From Rhodopirellula islandica (GTDB lineage Bacteria; Planctomycetota; Planctomycetia; Pirellulales; Pirellulaceae): a DNA stretch of 64,000 bases. Shown piece by piece: positions 18,556 through 27,841 of this stretch; within the stretch, counting starts at the first letter, position 1, and each line of letters opens with the position of its first letter. The translations under genes and the position numbers were made by a program. Under the pieces are notes generated by a model that was not told the DNA's origin, did not search any database, and saw nothing but the letters and a program-made list of their open reading frames with translations. Where the stretch lies: positions 1 through 64,000 of the forward strand of contig NZ_LECT01000010.1 in assembly GCF_001027925.1 (NCBI RefSeq), written 5' to 3'.

Positions 18556-19503
18556 ATGATGAATCCCGTCGACCTCATTGGTGACATTCACGGGCATGCC
18601 ACGGAGTTGAAGCGACTGTTGATTTCGATGGGATACGAACGGGCTGGGCTTGGGTTTCGACATCCGGATCGAAAGGTTGTTTTTCTGGGGGACTTCGTCG
18701 ATCGAGGACCGGAGATCGCTGAGGTAATCACGATCGCCCGGGCAATGGTGGACGCGGGCGATGCGTTCGCCGTGATGGGCAATCATGAGTACAACGCGAT
18801 CGCGTTTCATACCTCGTTGCCCAACAAACCCAACCAGTGGTTTCGCGAACACTCCGACCAAAACCGGAAGCAACATCAGGCGACGTTGGACCAGTTATCG
18901 CCCGGCGAATTGAAGGATGCGATCGCTTGGTTTCAAACGCTTCCCGTGACATTGGAACGGGATGGGTTCCGAGTGGTCCATGCGGCTTGGCGGGACCAGC
19001 CAATCTCGGTGATCGACCGGGCTCTGCAATCACGGGGGCGTTTCACCCCAGAGTTCCTGGCCGAATCAGAGCGGCCGGGCAGCGAACTGCATGCGGCGAT
19101 CGAGGAGGTGTTGAAGGGACCGGAACTGAAACTGCCGGCCGGGCACAAGATCGTGGACAAGGCTGGTCACTCGCGGGACACGGTGCGGGTGAAGTGGTAC
19201 GAACCGCCGAACGGGAGAACTTACCGGGACTATCACTTTGGGTCCGATGACGTGCCGGATCTGGCGATTGACCCTGTGCTGCTAACAGGCATGACGGGCT
19301 ACCCAGCGGAAGCCCCACCCGTGTTTGTGGGACACTACTGGCTGACGGGCACGCCATTGCCACTGGCCGGGAATGTGGCCTGCACGGATTACAGCGTCGC
19401 CAAAGGAGGCAAACTGGTCGCGTATCAGTGGGATGGCGAACCAACACTGTCAGCGGATAAGTTTCAGTGGACTGAAAATGGTTGTGATGCCCCCTCACCT
19501 TAA
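18556..19503 (+). CDS. Metallophosphoesterase (Ser/Thr phosphatase / Ap4A hydrolase type)
   Basis: A 315-residue calcineurin-like phosphoesterase. The metal-binding blocks are all present near the N-terminus: GDIHGHATEL, GDFVDRGPE and GNHEYNA, with later histidines in VVHAAW and VFVGHYW. Possible substrates are phosphoproteins or dinucleoside polyphosphates; sequence alone does not decide. Two adjacent ATGs (18556 and 18559) are possible starts. The last six codons (CDAPSP then TAA) lie inside a dispersed repeat (GATGCCCCCTCACC, from 19486), also found at 9651, so the C-terminus seems to have been replaced by repeat sequence. It is followed closely by the Nudix-like gene. Confidence 0.93.
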   Translation: MMNPVDLIGDIHGHATELKRLLISMGYERAGLGFRHPDRKVVFLGDFVDRGPEIAEVITIARAMVDAGDAFAVMGNHEYNAIAFHTSLPNKPNQWFREHSDQNRKQHQATLDQLSPGELKDAIAWFQTLPVTLERDGFRVVHAAWRDQPISVIDRALQSRGRFTPEFLAESERPGSELHAAIEEVLKGPELKLPAGHKIVDKAGHSRDTVRVKWYEPPNGRTYRDYHFGSDDVPDLAIDPVLLTGMTGYPAEAPPVFVGHYWLTGTPLPLAGNVACTDYSVAKGGKLVAYQWDGEPTLSADKFQWTENGCDAPSP

Positions 19504-19542
19504 CTCTCTCCCACTCTCCACTCGGGAGAGGAAACCAAAGGC

Positions 19543-20085
19543 TTGCAGACGCTGATGCTGGACTGGATCAAGGTGGCCGGGAAGCTGGCATATGACCGAC
19601 CGACTCGCGAACGATTGCTGGGCTATCGGCCGGTTGTGATTTGCTTGATCCAATCGCTCGAGCGGGAGGCGTTCTTGTTCGTCCAGCCGGCCGCCAGTCG
19701 CGAGGCTTGGATGCCACCGCAAGAAGGGATTGAACCCAATGGTTCGGTGGAACGAGCCACGTCGCAGTGCTTGGACGTTGAACTGGGGATCAGCCGGAAA
19801 CAAATGCATTTTCGTCGCTCCGTTTGGCTGGGGCGAAAGGCGATCCCGGAACGACAAGGCAGCCGCGATGTGGAGTTTTCGATTCGGCCGATGCAGGGCA
19901 AGGCTTACTACGGATCGCTCTGCAAGGTCGCCGAAGACACGCCGATCACCTGCAACCCGGCGGAGGTGTCGGCGTTTGAATGGATGACGTTGGACCAAGT
20001 TCGCAATCGGTTGTCATCCAATTCGGATCGCAAAGCGGAACTGTTGCGTGTGCTCTTTGACAAGCTCGCTCGAATAGAGCTGTGA
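19543..20085 (+). CDS. Nudix-fold protein with degenerate Nudix box
   Basis: About 180 residues from a TTG start, or 176 from the ATG at 19555. GGGAGAGG lies ~10 bases before the TTG and favours it, though that sequence is part of the repeat. The region PQEGIEPNGSVERATSQCLDVELG aligns with the Nudix box GX5EX7REUXEEXGU, but the REUXEE core reads QCLDVE, so metal-binding glutamates are partly lost. A substrate-type or binding-only role is therefore possible. The sequence VSAFEWMTLDQV near the end is typical of Nudix proteins. It may be cotranscribed with the metallophosphoesterase 39 bases upstream. Confidence 0.78.
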   Translation: MQTLMLDWIKVAGKLAYDRPTRERLLGYRPVVICLIQSLEREAFLFVQPAASREAWMPPQEGIEPNGSVERATSQCLDVELGISRKQMHFRRSVWLGRKAIPERQGSRDVEFSIRPMQGKAYYGSLCKVAEDTPITCNPAEVSAFEWMTLDQVRNRLSSNSDRKAELLRVLFDKLARIEL

Positions 20086-20205
20086 AGAGGTGGACCGTCC
20101 GGAAATCCGCTGACACACAGCATCGATCAACGGCACGACCTCAACAACCGAAGGAGAGTGAGGGCGATTGAAAACGGTGATTGGACCATGGCAAGTTGAC
20201 AAAGC

Positions 20206-21312
20206 TTAATTCATCCGCCGACGAAACAGCCATCCGGCGGAGGTCAGCGTGACGGCCGCGATCAGGGCCATCGGCCAGAACTGATCGATCAACAAATGGA
20301 ATGGAGTGCCTTCGAGGAACGTGCCCCGCACCACCACCATGAAGTAACGCAGCGGGTCGAGGTAGGTCAACGTTTGCACCAACGGTGGCATGTTCGCAAT
20401 CGGGGTTGAGAATCCCGAGAGGATGATCGCAGGAACAAGAAACAAGAACGCGCCCAGCAAGGCTTGTTGTTGGGTCACAGCCAGCGAGGAGATCATCAGG
20501 CCGATGCCGATCACGGCCAGCACAAACAGCACGACGCCGCAGTAGAGCGTCAACAGGCTGCCGTGAAAGGGAACTTCGAACCACAGGATGGTTGCCACGA
20601 TGATCACGGTGGCTTCGGCGATGCCGATGATGAATCCCGGTGTCGCTTTGCCAACCAGAATTTCCCAGGGGCGATAGGGCGTGACCAACAACTGGTCGAA
20701 CGTGCCTTGCTCTCGCTCGCGTGCCACCGAGAGGGCGGTGACCAGCAACGTGACAACCAGCGTCAACAACCCCACGATGCCCGGCACAATGAACCAGCGA
20801 CTTTGTAGATTCGGGTTGTACCACGAGCGCACTTCCAGTTTGGCGGGTGCGCCGCTGAATCCGTGCTCAGTCGCCCAAGCCGCGTTGAACCGCTGGACGA
20901 TCTGCCGAGCGTACCCCAGCGTGATCAGGGCCGTGTTGGAATCACGCCCGTCGAGAATGATTTGGATGGTGCCCTGGCCATCTCGGTGAATGTCGCGACT
21001 GAAGGTGCGTCCGATGTGCAACACCACCAACGCTTGGCGGCTATCGACCAACGGAGCGATCTGGCGATCTTCCGTGATCGTGGCCACTCGCCGAAAGTTG
21101 CCGGAACCTTCAAATCGGGCCACCAATTCGCGTGATGCCTCCCCGGAACTCTCGTTGTAAACCGCCAGTGGCACGTCGGTCACATCGAACGTTGCCGCAT
21201 ACCCGAACACCAACAACTGAATGATCGGTGGGGCGATGATCACGAACCGACTGCGGGGATCCTTCAGCAGAGCCAGGAACTCCTTTTGAATCAATGCGAT
21301 CAGGTGGAACAT
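20206..21312 (-). CDS. ABC-2 type exporter permease (second of two)
   Basis: A 368-residue permease of the YbhR/YbhS type. One N-terminal transmembrane helix (after MFHLIALIQKEFLALLKDPRSR), a ~140-residue periplasmic domain, then five helices, with the ABC-2 signature region AREREQGTFDQLLVTPYRPWEILVGK between them. The ATG at 21312 is chosen because it gives the family's normal N-terminus; a longer frame adds 64 unrelated residues. It is the last gene of an operon with a HlyD adaptor, a double ATPase, a glycosidase and a paralogous permease, 11 bases after the previous gene. The likely function is drug, lipid or polymer export across the inner membrane. Confidence 0.94.
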   Translation of the reverse strand: MFHLIALIQKEFLALLKDPRSRFVIIAPPIIQLLVFGYAATFDVTDVPLAVYNESSGEASRELVARFEGSGNFRRVATITEDRQIAPLVDSRQALVVLHIGRTFSRDIHRDGQGTIQIILDGRDSNTALITLGYARQIVQRFNAAWATEHGFSGAPAKLEVRSWYNPNLQSRWFIVPGIVGLLTLVVTLLVTALSVAREREQGTFDQLLVTPYRPWEILVGKATPGFIIGIAEATVIIVATILWFEVPFHGSLLTLYCGVVLFVLAVIGIGLMISSLAVTQQQALLGAFLFLVPAIILSGFSTPIANMPPLVQTLTYLDPLRYFMVVVRGTFLEGTPFHLLIDQFWPMALIAAVTLTSAGWLFRRRMN

Positions 21313-21323
21313 GGGCAAGCCTG

Positions 21324-22457
21324 CTAGTGGAGTCGCTTGGGAGAGAGCTTGACCGTCAGACCGAGAAAGACGATTGCCATGATTGCCAGCGCGGCCGAAT
21401 TGGGCAGGATGACGCTCCAAACGTCGCCAGCCAGAAAGGTCGTCTTCAAAAGAGTGACGTAGTAGCGGGCTGGGATCAGGTGCGTCAGCCACTGGATCGG
21501 CCAAGGCATGCTGCCAATGTCAAAGATGAACCCCGACAAAATGAAGGCGGGCAAAAACGTGGTCAGGATCGCGACTTGCCCCGCCACAAACTGGACTCGC
21601 GTCACCGTCGAAATGAACAGTCCCATACCGAGAGCGGTCAACAAGAACAGCGTGGAAGTCATCAGCAAAACCCACAGGGAACCACGCAGCGGCACGTCGA
21701 ACAGCCACACTCCCATCGCGACCGAGAGCGTCAGCCCGCCCATCCCGAGCACGAAGTACGGCAGAATCTTTCCGAGCAGCACTTCCAGCATGGAGACCGG
21801 CGTCACCATCATGGCTTCCATCGTGCCGCGTTCCCATTCTCTGGCCATCAACATCGCGGTCAGCAAGGAACCGATCAGCGTCATCACCAGAGCGATGACA
21901 CCGGGGACGAGGTAGTTTCGGCTGCGGACATTGGCGTTGAACCAAATCCGTTGCTGCAACGCGACCGGTTCCACCAACGTTGCCCCTTGCGACGTCACGC
22001 GGTGTTCCAGCCATTTGCCGTGCACGGCGGTGACATACCCCTCAACGATTCGAGCGGTGTTCGCATCGACACCGTTGACCGCCAGTTGCATGGTGGCCCC
22101 GCCAGGCCGTCGCAACTTCGAAGAAAAGTCTTCACGCAGATGCAAGATCGCGTCGACACGGCGTTCCATCATCGCTTGCCGCGCCGCGGGCATCCCATGG
22201 AGATAAACCGGGCTGAAGTACAGAGAGTGCTCCAACTCGGCGCAGAAGCTGGTCGTGTCCGGCGTCGTTCGCTCAATCACCAACGCGATCGGCACATGTT
22301 CTGCATCCAGCGAAACGCCGTAGCCAAACATCAGCAACAAGATCACCGGCAGCACAAACGCGATCGCCAGGGAACTGGGATCTCGCCAGACCTGCAAAAA
22401 CTCTTTCCGAACGAGCCCCCGCAGTCGCATCCACGATCCGCCACGTCGAGTTGCCAT
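21324..22457 (-). CDS. ABC-2 type exporter permease (first of two)
   Basis: A 377-residue paralogue of the next gene with the same layout: LRGLVRKEFLQVWRDPSSLA at the N-terminus, a periplasmic domain, then helices with the conserved AREWERGTMEAMMVTPVSMLEVLLGK segment. The two permeases should form a heterodimer served by the double ATPase encoded upstream. An ATG at 22457 is preferred to a TTG two codons earlier. A gap of 424 bases with repeat sequence separates it from the glycosidase gene, so the permease pair may have its own promoter. Confidence 0.94.
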   Translation of the reverse strand: MATRRGGSWMRLRGLVRKEFLQVWRDPSSLAIAFVLPVILLLMFGYGVSLDAEHVPIALVIERTTPDTTSFCAELEHSLYFSPVYLHGMPAARQAMMERRVDAILHLREDFSSKLRRPGGATMQLAVNGVDANTARIVEGYVTAVHGKWLEHRVTSQGATLVEPVALQQRIWFNANVRSRNYLVPGVIALVMTLIGSLLTAMLMAREWERGTMEAMMVTPVSMLEVLLGKILPYFVLGMGGLTLSVAMGVWLFDVPLRGSLWVLLMTSTLFLLTALGMGLFISTVTRVQFVAGQVAILTTFLPAFILSGFIFDIGSMPWPIQWLTHLIPARYYVTLLKTTFLAGDVWSVILPNSAALAIMAIVFLGLTVKLSPKRLH

Positions 22458-22881
22458 GGTCAAGCCTCACCGTGGGGAATGTGGGATGACGTGGCGAACC
22501 ACACATCTTCACCCTCCTGGCAGGAGGGTCCGGCGGTTTTGAAGTGCTGTGCCAGGAACGTCTTGAGAACCCCACCCGCGGCGCGGGAGGGGTCGGAAAG
22601 CGAGCGTTCAGCGAGATTTCCGGGGGAGGGCAATCCACACCGCTTCCCATGCTCGGCCCCCTCCCTCGCGTACGCCTGAACGGCGTCGCTCGACCTCCCC
22701 CAAAACTTCGTTTCGGGAGAGGTTCTCAAATGCTGAAACCCGCTAAAACGCGGCCTCGATGAACGGCACGACCTGCATGCGACAGCGTCTGGCCGCTTCG
22801 GGCTGAGGAGTGCAAATTCGCGAGACGCTAAAAATGGCTGAGCGAGAACGCAGCACGTCCTCGTTGCACGAAGGGTTTCAG
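22458..22881. other. Repeat-bearing gap inside the exporter operon
   Basis: No gene recognised. A palindrome-like stretch near 22693-22721 (CCTCCCCCAAAACTTCG...GGGAGAGG) belongs to the same kind of repeat as 32-60. The CCTCCTGGCAGGAGG palindrome is at about 22513-22527. The gap interrupts an otherwise compact exporter operon and suggests repeat insertion between its two halves. Confidence 0.55.
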
Positions 22882-24153
22882 TCATGATTTGCCCGCTCTG
22901 AATAGAGGCGTGCCTTCCAGGGCGTGATGACCGATGACGGCACCCGCGGCACTCCAGCCCTGGTGACGCGTTCCTCCAGCGGTGAACCGTTGACCGTGCA
23001 CATATTCGGGAAAACTCCACGGATCGCCATCCATTTCCAAGGCATTGGCTCGATGGATTCCCAGCAGATACCTCCGTGCCTCGTCCTGCTTGCCTCGGGC
23101 CGCCAGGTCGGCCACATAAAACCCCGTGACCATGGGCCAGAGACCACCGTTGTGATACTCGTGCGGTTGATTCTTGAACGTGTATGAGAAACTCATCTGC
23201 AAATCACGCCAGTCCTCATCCACCGGCTGGATCACGGGATAAAAAGCGGGCATCACTGACATGTCATCGGGAACGACGCCTTCATCGATGAGGAACGCAT
23301 CCACGCGGGCACGCTGCTGATCGTCGGCCACGTCCAGCAACGAAACGAGCACGTTGGCCAAGGAGTCAAACCGGTAACCGTATCCCTGCGGTGAAAAAAA
23401 CGACATCCAGTGGTGATTAGCACAGTGATCGCAGGCTGCGGCCTTGCCTTTGCGGTAGAGCACTTCGTGGTACACATCATCGGGAAGCTCGTTCCCATCG
23501 TCGAACCAATAGTTGTCACGAATCACATGTTTGAGGTGAGTCGTTTTTTCTTCCAAGACGTGATCCGACGATTCATGCAAATGACGATGGACCGCACACA
23601 GGTCTTGCTGGGCTTGCAAGTAAAGCAGTTGATCGTAGAGCACATAGCCGTGGTGAATGTACTCGTCCGCCCAATCGCCGGTCTGAGGCACGTACAACAG
23701 CCCACGGTTATTGAATTCCCAGGCACCGAGGAGGAATCGCACGCGTTCCATGACCGGCAGCATGTCGTTGAGGAAGTCGTCATCGCCAGTGGCGTGCCAG
23801 TATTGGCAACAACCGATGAGGAACCACAGGTCCGCATCCACCCGCCCCGTTGTACCGCCATAGCTGACACGACCTGCCGCGGTGTCCACGTTGCTCGGAA
23901 TCTCACCTTGCGGCCCCTGGTGGTGAGCCAAGGTCACCAACGTGTGGCGCAAAGTGCCCACCAACTCACGGTCCCCCGTCATCAAGGCGGCAAGCCCCAT
24001 GATCACTCCGTCCCGCGCCCACACTCGACGGTAATTGTCACGCAGCGAGGGACTGGCCAGAAACCCATCTTCGCTGCTGCACTCGCGCAACAACGCGATC
24101 GCGCGGTCGTAACCGTCACTGAGAAGTGCTTCGTTCGTCTGTTGCTCGTTCAT
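22882..24153 (-). CDS. Six-hairpin glycosidase-like protein (GDE_C / neutral invertase-like)
   Basis: A 423-residue protein without a signal peptide, so probably cytoplasmic. Motifs of (alpha/alpha)6 glycosidases are visible: RVWARDG (43-49), GRVDADLWFL, TGDWADEY (158-165, with a likely catalytic aspartate) and HEYHNGGLWP (331-340). The best guess is the glycogen-debranching C-terminal or GH100-like group, acting on an alpha-glucoside, sucrose-like or glycosylglycerate substrate; the exact activity is uncertain. Its ATG overlaps the ABC ATPase stop by four bases (ATGA), so it is translationally coupled to the exporter genes, an unusual position for such an enzyme. Confidence 0.88.
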   Translation of the reverse strand: MNEQQTNEALLSDGYDRAIALLRECSSEDGFLASPSLRDNYRRVWARDGVIMGLAALMTGDRELVGTLRHTLVTLAHHQGPQGEIPSNVDTAAGRVSYGGTTGRVDADLWFLIGCCQYWHATGDDDFLNDMLPVMERVRFLLGAWEFNNRGLLYVPQTGDWADEYIHHGYVLYDQLLYLQAQQDLCAVHRHLHESSDHVLEEKTTHLKHVIRDNYWFDDGNELPDDVYHEVLYRKGKAAACDHCANHHWMSFFSPQGYGYRFDSLANVLVSLLDVADDQQRARVDAFLIDEGVVPDDMSVMPAFYPVIQPVDEDWRDLQMSFSYTFKNQPHEYHNGGLWPMVTGFYVADLAARGKQDEARRYLLGIHRANALEMDGDPWSFPEYVHGQRFTAGGTRHQGWSAAGAVIGHHALEGTPLFRAGKS

Positions 24154-25991
24154 GATCGTGATCCTGCTGCGGCGGTTCCAAGTGAAATCTCGCTCATTGG
24201 AGATTCAATCAACTGAATGAAGGCCTCTTCCATGGTCGGATTGGGATTGGACTGGTTCGCTGATTGATGTTTGATTTCGGCGGGAGTGCCCAGTGCTAGG
24301 ATTTCGCCCGACATCATGATGGCCATGCGGTCGCAGTACTCGGCTTCTTCCATGAAGTGCGTCGTGACCAACACCGTGACACCGGATGCGGCCAGCGAAT
24401 TGATGCGATGCCAAAACTCTCGCCGGGTCAGCGGATCAACGCCGGACGTTGGCTCATCCAGAAACAGAATCTCGGGTTCATGCATCAACGCACAAGCCAA
24501 CGACAAGCGTTGCTTGTAGCCCAGTGGCAGGCCGCCGCTGTTGTCGTCCGCGATCGCCTGCAGCTCAAACTCATGCGTGGCCCATTCCATTCGTTCCCGT
24601 CGACGACTGCCACGCAATCCGTAAGCACTGCTGAAGAATCGCAGGTTGTCAGCGACACTGAGCGTGCCATACAGCGAAAACTTTTGAGACATGTAGCCGA
24701 TCTTGGCACGAGCGGTCGCGGCGGCTTTGCGAACGTCGACCCCTGCGACTTGCAAGGTTCCGCCCGTGGCAGGGAGCAAGCCACAAAGCATCCGGAACAA
24801 CGTCGTCTTGCCGGCACCATTGGCGCCCAGCAAGCCAAAGACTTCGCCGGGCGCGACATCAAACGTCACTCGCTTGACCGCATAGAAATCGCCGAACTGA
24901 CGCTCGACTTCCTGAACCTTGATCAGCGGCTCAGGGACATTCGCCTTCGACTTCTCTCCGGATGGGTCGAGTAAAATGAGGGGAGGCCTCTTTGATGGAA
25001 CCTCGACTGCCGAGGAACGTTCGCGGCGTTCATGAAGCATCGCGATGAAACCGTCTTCAAATCGTGGCGGCACCGCGGTGATGGATGCATTGGGATCATT
25101 GGGAAACCACTTTTCGACGGACGCATCCACGTTGCCTTCCACAATCAAGCGGACGGAGTCACCTTGGATCACCGCGTCGGTCACGCCTGCTTGGCCAGCC
25201 AACTGCTCTTGGACGTCACGGTTTTTGCGACCTGGGATTTGCACTTGAAAGGCACGCCCGGTCAAAGGCTCGCTGAACTGAGTGGGCGGTCCCTGTCCCA
25301 GCAGTTGCCCTTCGTCCAGCATGATCACTTCGTCACAACGTTCGGCTTCATCCAAGTAGGCCGTGCTGAGCAGCACCGTGGTGCCCTCTTCACGCACGAA
25401 GCGTTCGACGATCGTCCAAAGTTCTCGCCGTGAGACAGGATCGACGCCGACGGTGGGTTCATCCAACAAGAGCAGTTGCGGTGGATGAATCAACGTGCAG
25501 GCCAAACCGAGTTTTTGCTTCATGCCGCCGGACAATTTCCCCGCCAGTCGGTTGGTGAACGGGGCCAGACCGGTCATGTGCATCAACTCGGTGAATCGCG
25601 TCGGTCGAACGTCGAGCGGAACCCCTTGAAGATCGGCGTACAGATCCAAGTTTTCCTGGACCGTTAAATCCTCGTACAGACCGAACCGCTGTGGCATGTA
25701 GCCCACCGTGGCTTGGACCTGCAATGATTGCCGGGCAGCATCGAGTCCCAGCACGGTGACCGTTCCACGATCCGCCTGCAGAATCCCGGTGGCCAGTCGC
25801 ATCACTGTGGTTTTGCCGGCACCATCGGGCCCAATCAGTCCGGTGATCTTTCCTGTGGCGACACTGAACTGCAAATCACGCAGCGCTGTGACGGTCCGCT
25901 TTCCCGCCTGGAAGTTCTTTGTCACATCGTTCAAATGCAAGGCGACTTCGCCGCGGTTGGGCGACGAAACAACGAGTCCTTCGCTGCTCAT
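24150..25991 (-). CDS. Double ABC ATPase of an exporter (YbhF-type)
   Basis: A 613-residue protein of two fused nucleotide-binding domains. Domain 1 has Walker A GPDGAGKT (54-61), signature LSGGMKQ and Walker B LLLLDEPTVGVDP. Domain 2, after a ~100-residue linker, has GANGAGKT, a variant signature SGGLPLGYKQRLSLA and LFLDEPTSGVDP. Such fusions pair with two ABC-2 permeases and a HlyD adaptor, as in E. coli YbhGFSR. It overlaps both neighbours by four bases (ATGA): the HlyD gene upstream and the glycosidase downstream. The canonical LSGGQ of domain 2 is altered, so the two sites may not be equivalent. Confidence 0.95.
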   Translation of the reverse strand: MSSEGLVVSSPNRGEVALHLNDVTKNFQAGKRTVTALRDLQFSVATGKITGLIGPDGAGKTTVMRLATGILQADRGTVTVLGLDAARQSLQVQATVGYMPQRFGLYEDLTVQENLDLYADLQGVPLDVRPTRFTELMHMTGLAPFTNRLAGKLSGGMKQKLGLACTLIHPPQLLLLDEPTVGVDPVSRRELWTIVERFVREEGTTVLLSTAYLDEAERCDEVIMLDEGQLLGQGPPTQFSEPLTGRAFQVQIPGRKNRDVQEQLAGQAGVTDAVIQGDSVRLIVEGNVDASVEKWFPNDPNASITAVPPRFEDGFIAMLHERRERSSAVEVPSKRPPLILLDPSGEKSKANVPEPLIKVQEVERQFGDFYAVKRVTFDVAPGEVFGLLGANGAGKTTLFRMLCGLLPATGGTLQVAGVDVRKAAATARAKIGYMSQKFSLYGTLSVADNLRFFSSAYGLRGSRRRERMEWATHEFELQAIADDNSGGLPLGYKQRLSLACALMHEPEILFLDEPTSGVDPLTRREFWHRINSLAASGVTVLVTTHFMEEAEYCDRMAIMMSGEILALGTPAEIKHQSANQSNPNPTMEEAFIQLIESPMSEISLGTAAAGSRS

Positions 25992-27070
25992 GGTCGCGTC
26001 ACAATGCTCGTGCCATCGGGCTCCACTTCGTTGGCTTCGTCGACCGTTTGGTTGAGCGGGATCTTGACCGTCGCAGGCATCCCCAGCCGCAATTCATTGT
26101 CGGGATTTTTGACGAAGACACGAACTTGATAGACCAACTTGGTCCGCAGTTCACTCGTTTCGACGGGCTTGGGGGTGAACTCGGCTGACGGTGAGATGAA
26201 CCCGATCCATCCCGGGTAACCTTTGTCTGGAAAGCTGTCCGTGACAACGGTGGCGGTCATGCCTTCGGCAATCTTGCCCAGGTCGGACTCCGATACATAG
26301 GCTCGCACCCAAAGGGGATCGTTGAGTGCCATCGTGAAGACCGGTTTCAGCGGTGATGCCATGTCGCCCACTTCCAGGATTCGGGTCTGGATAACACCGA
26401 CAGACGGCGCGTATAGCGACGCATCATCCAAATCATGTTCTGCCTGTGCCAGTTCCGCTTCATAGCGTTTGAGCGTCGCCTTGGCTTCGGCGATGTCCTC
26501 CTCTCGAGGACCAGCGAGGACCAAGTCCGCCACCGCTTGCAGCGATCGGATGCTGGCTTGGATCGAATTGTATTCCGCCAGGGCATCGTCGACTTCTTGT
26601 TGCGAGGCCGCGTTGGATTTCAGAAGTTTGCGAAGCCGTGCGATGGTGCGTTCTTTGTCGACCGCGGTTGCCTGGGCTTCCTCGACATCCGCAAGCGCCT
26701 TGGCAATTTCTTCCTTTCGCGACCCCGCTTCGAGTCGGGCGACGACCTGCTTCTGCGCGTCGACGATGGCCTGGGCGCGAGCAACGACATGCTCCAGTCG
26801 CTCGGTGTTCAACTTGGCCAGCAACTGACCGGTGGTGACACGGTCGCCCTCTTCGACCTTCAGTTCCGCGATTCGCTCGCTCCCGTTGATTGCCAACTCC
26901 ACTTGGCGAACTTCAACGTTGCCGTACAGAACGAGTTCGCTGGTCCCCTGATGATCCTGCCCAGAACGCCAGTACCAATAGCCTGCTGCAATGCCACTGA
27001 GCACACCGGCGAAGAGGATGGAACGAATGAGTTTTGGCATGTTCTTGGGTCCCAGATTACGAGTCGTCAT
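25988..27070 (-). CDS. HlyD-family membrane fusion protein (YbhG-type)
   Basis: About 360 residues from the ATG at 27070. Alternative ATGs at 27079 and 27040 are equally possible, since no clear ribosome-binding site marks one. One N-terminal membrane span (LIRSILFAGVLSGIAAGYWYW), then a lipoyl/barrel-sandwich half (ELAINGSERIAELKVEEGDRVTTGQLLAKL), a long helical hairpin (~95-240), the second lipoyl half (ASLYAPSVGVIQTRILEVGDM) and a beta-barrel. It would link the exporter to an outer-membrane channel or act in the periplasm. It is the first gene of the exporter operon. Confidence 0.93.
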   Translation of the reverse strand: MTTRNLGPKNMPKLIRSILFAGVLSGIAAGYWYWRSGQDHQGTSELVLYGNVEVRQVELAINGSERIAELKVEEGDRVTTGQLLAKLNTERLEHVVARAQAIVDAQKQVVARLEAGSRKEEIAKALADVEEAQATAVDKERTIARLRKLLKSNAASQQEVDDALAEYNSIQASIRSLQAVADLVLAGPREEDIAEAKATLKRYEAELAQAEHDLDDASLYAPSVGVIQTRILEVGDMASPLKPVFTMALNDPLWVRAYVSESDLGKIAEGMTATVVTDSFPDKGYPGWIGFISPSAEFTPKPVETSELRTKLVYQVRVFVKNPDNELRLGMPATVKIPLNQTVDEANEVEPDGTSIVTRP

Positions 27071-27448
27071 CGGAACCATGAAGCTCGATGGAAAGGCACT
27101 CGAGGTCGGATTGGCGTTTGCCCCACCTCTTTTCGAGTTCCGCAATCTTTATACCGGGACCTGGGCTCAGCGGCCAAACAAGCGGCGATGAACCTCTCAT
27201 CCGCTCCCATCCCCCGTAAAACGTGTGCCCAATCGCGCACCAAGCTTGGTTGCCAATCGCGGACGCCGTGTCGGTCAAAAAGTCGATGAGCGCGCGGTCA
27301 GTGTGTCCATTCCGCACACAGACGGTTCGCGTTTGTCTTCCATGCTCCCGTCCTGGTCTCGCGAATCGCTCCCGTCCTGCGTCCGCTATCGGAGCATCCC
27401 TTGACTCAGCGAAATCTTTCGCTTTCAGACGACGCGTTTGGATTTCAG
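27071..27448. other. Divergent promoter region, exporter operon / BlaI gene
   Basis: The two transcription units diverge here. It is an obvious place for the BlaI-type repressor to act, but I see no convincing TACA/TGTA-type dyad. Nothing else is recognised. Confidence 0.4.
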
Positions 27449-27841
27449 ATGGCCCGCTCTTCCAGTGCTACCCCTACCGCTGTTGAACTGCAAATTTTGC
27501 GGGTGCTGTGGGAACACGGTGCCTGCGGTGTGGGTGTGATTCACGAGCACCTGTCTCGTGAACGAGGCACCAACTACTCGACCACCATGAAAATGTTGTC
27601 GGTCATGTTGGGCAAAGGCCTGGTCAAGCGAGACGAAACGCAACGTCCCCATTTGTATCGAGCGGCTTGGAGCCGCGAGCGAATGGGCAAGGGCTTGCTA
27701 AAAGATTTGGCGACCAAGGTGTTTGAAGGATCCGTGTCGAGCTTGGTTCTCAACGCACTTTCGAACAGCAAGGCAAGGCAAAGCGACATCGAAGAGATCC
27801 GTCAGATCCTCACTGAAATGGAGAATCGCAGCGATGAATAG
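27449..27841 (+). CDS. BlaI/MecI/CopY-family transcriptional repressor
   Basis: A 130-residue winged-helix repressor. TAVELQILRVLWEHGACGVGVIHEHL is the N-terminal helix region, and NYSTTMKMLSVMLGKGLV is the recognition helix region typical of the Penicillinase_R family. The C-terminal half is the dimerisation helix set, but no clear proteolysis site was identified. The ATG at 27449 is chosen over a TTG 16 codons upstream. The family normally works with a BlaR1-type M56 metalloprotease that cleaves the repressor upon signal. Here that partner overlaps by 8 bases and is broken, so the repressor may be constitutive or serve another sensor. Confidence 0.93.
   Translation: MARSSSATPTAVELQILRVLWEHGACGVGVIHEHLSRERGTNYSTTMKMLSVMLGKGLVKRDETQRPHLYRAAWSRERMGKGLLKDLATKVFEGSVSSLVLNALSNSKARQSDIEEIRQILTEMENRSDE

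Noticed and set aside
21294-22679. A 461-residue plus-strand open frame rich in His, Arg and Gln
   Set aside because: Antisense to the ABC-2 permease gene; composition typical of the complement of membrane-protein codons.
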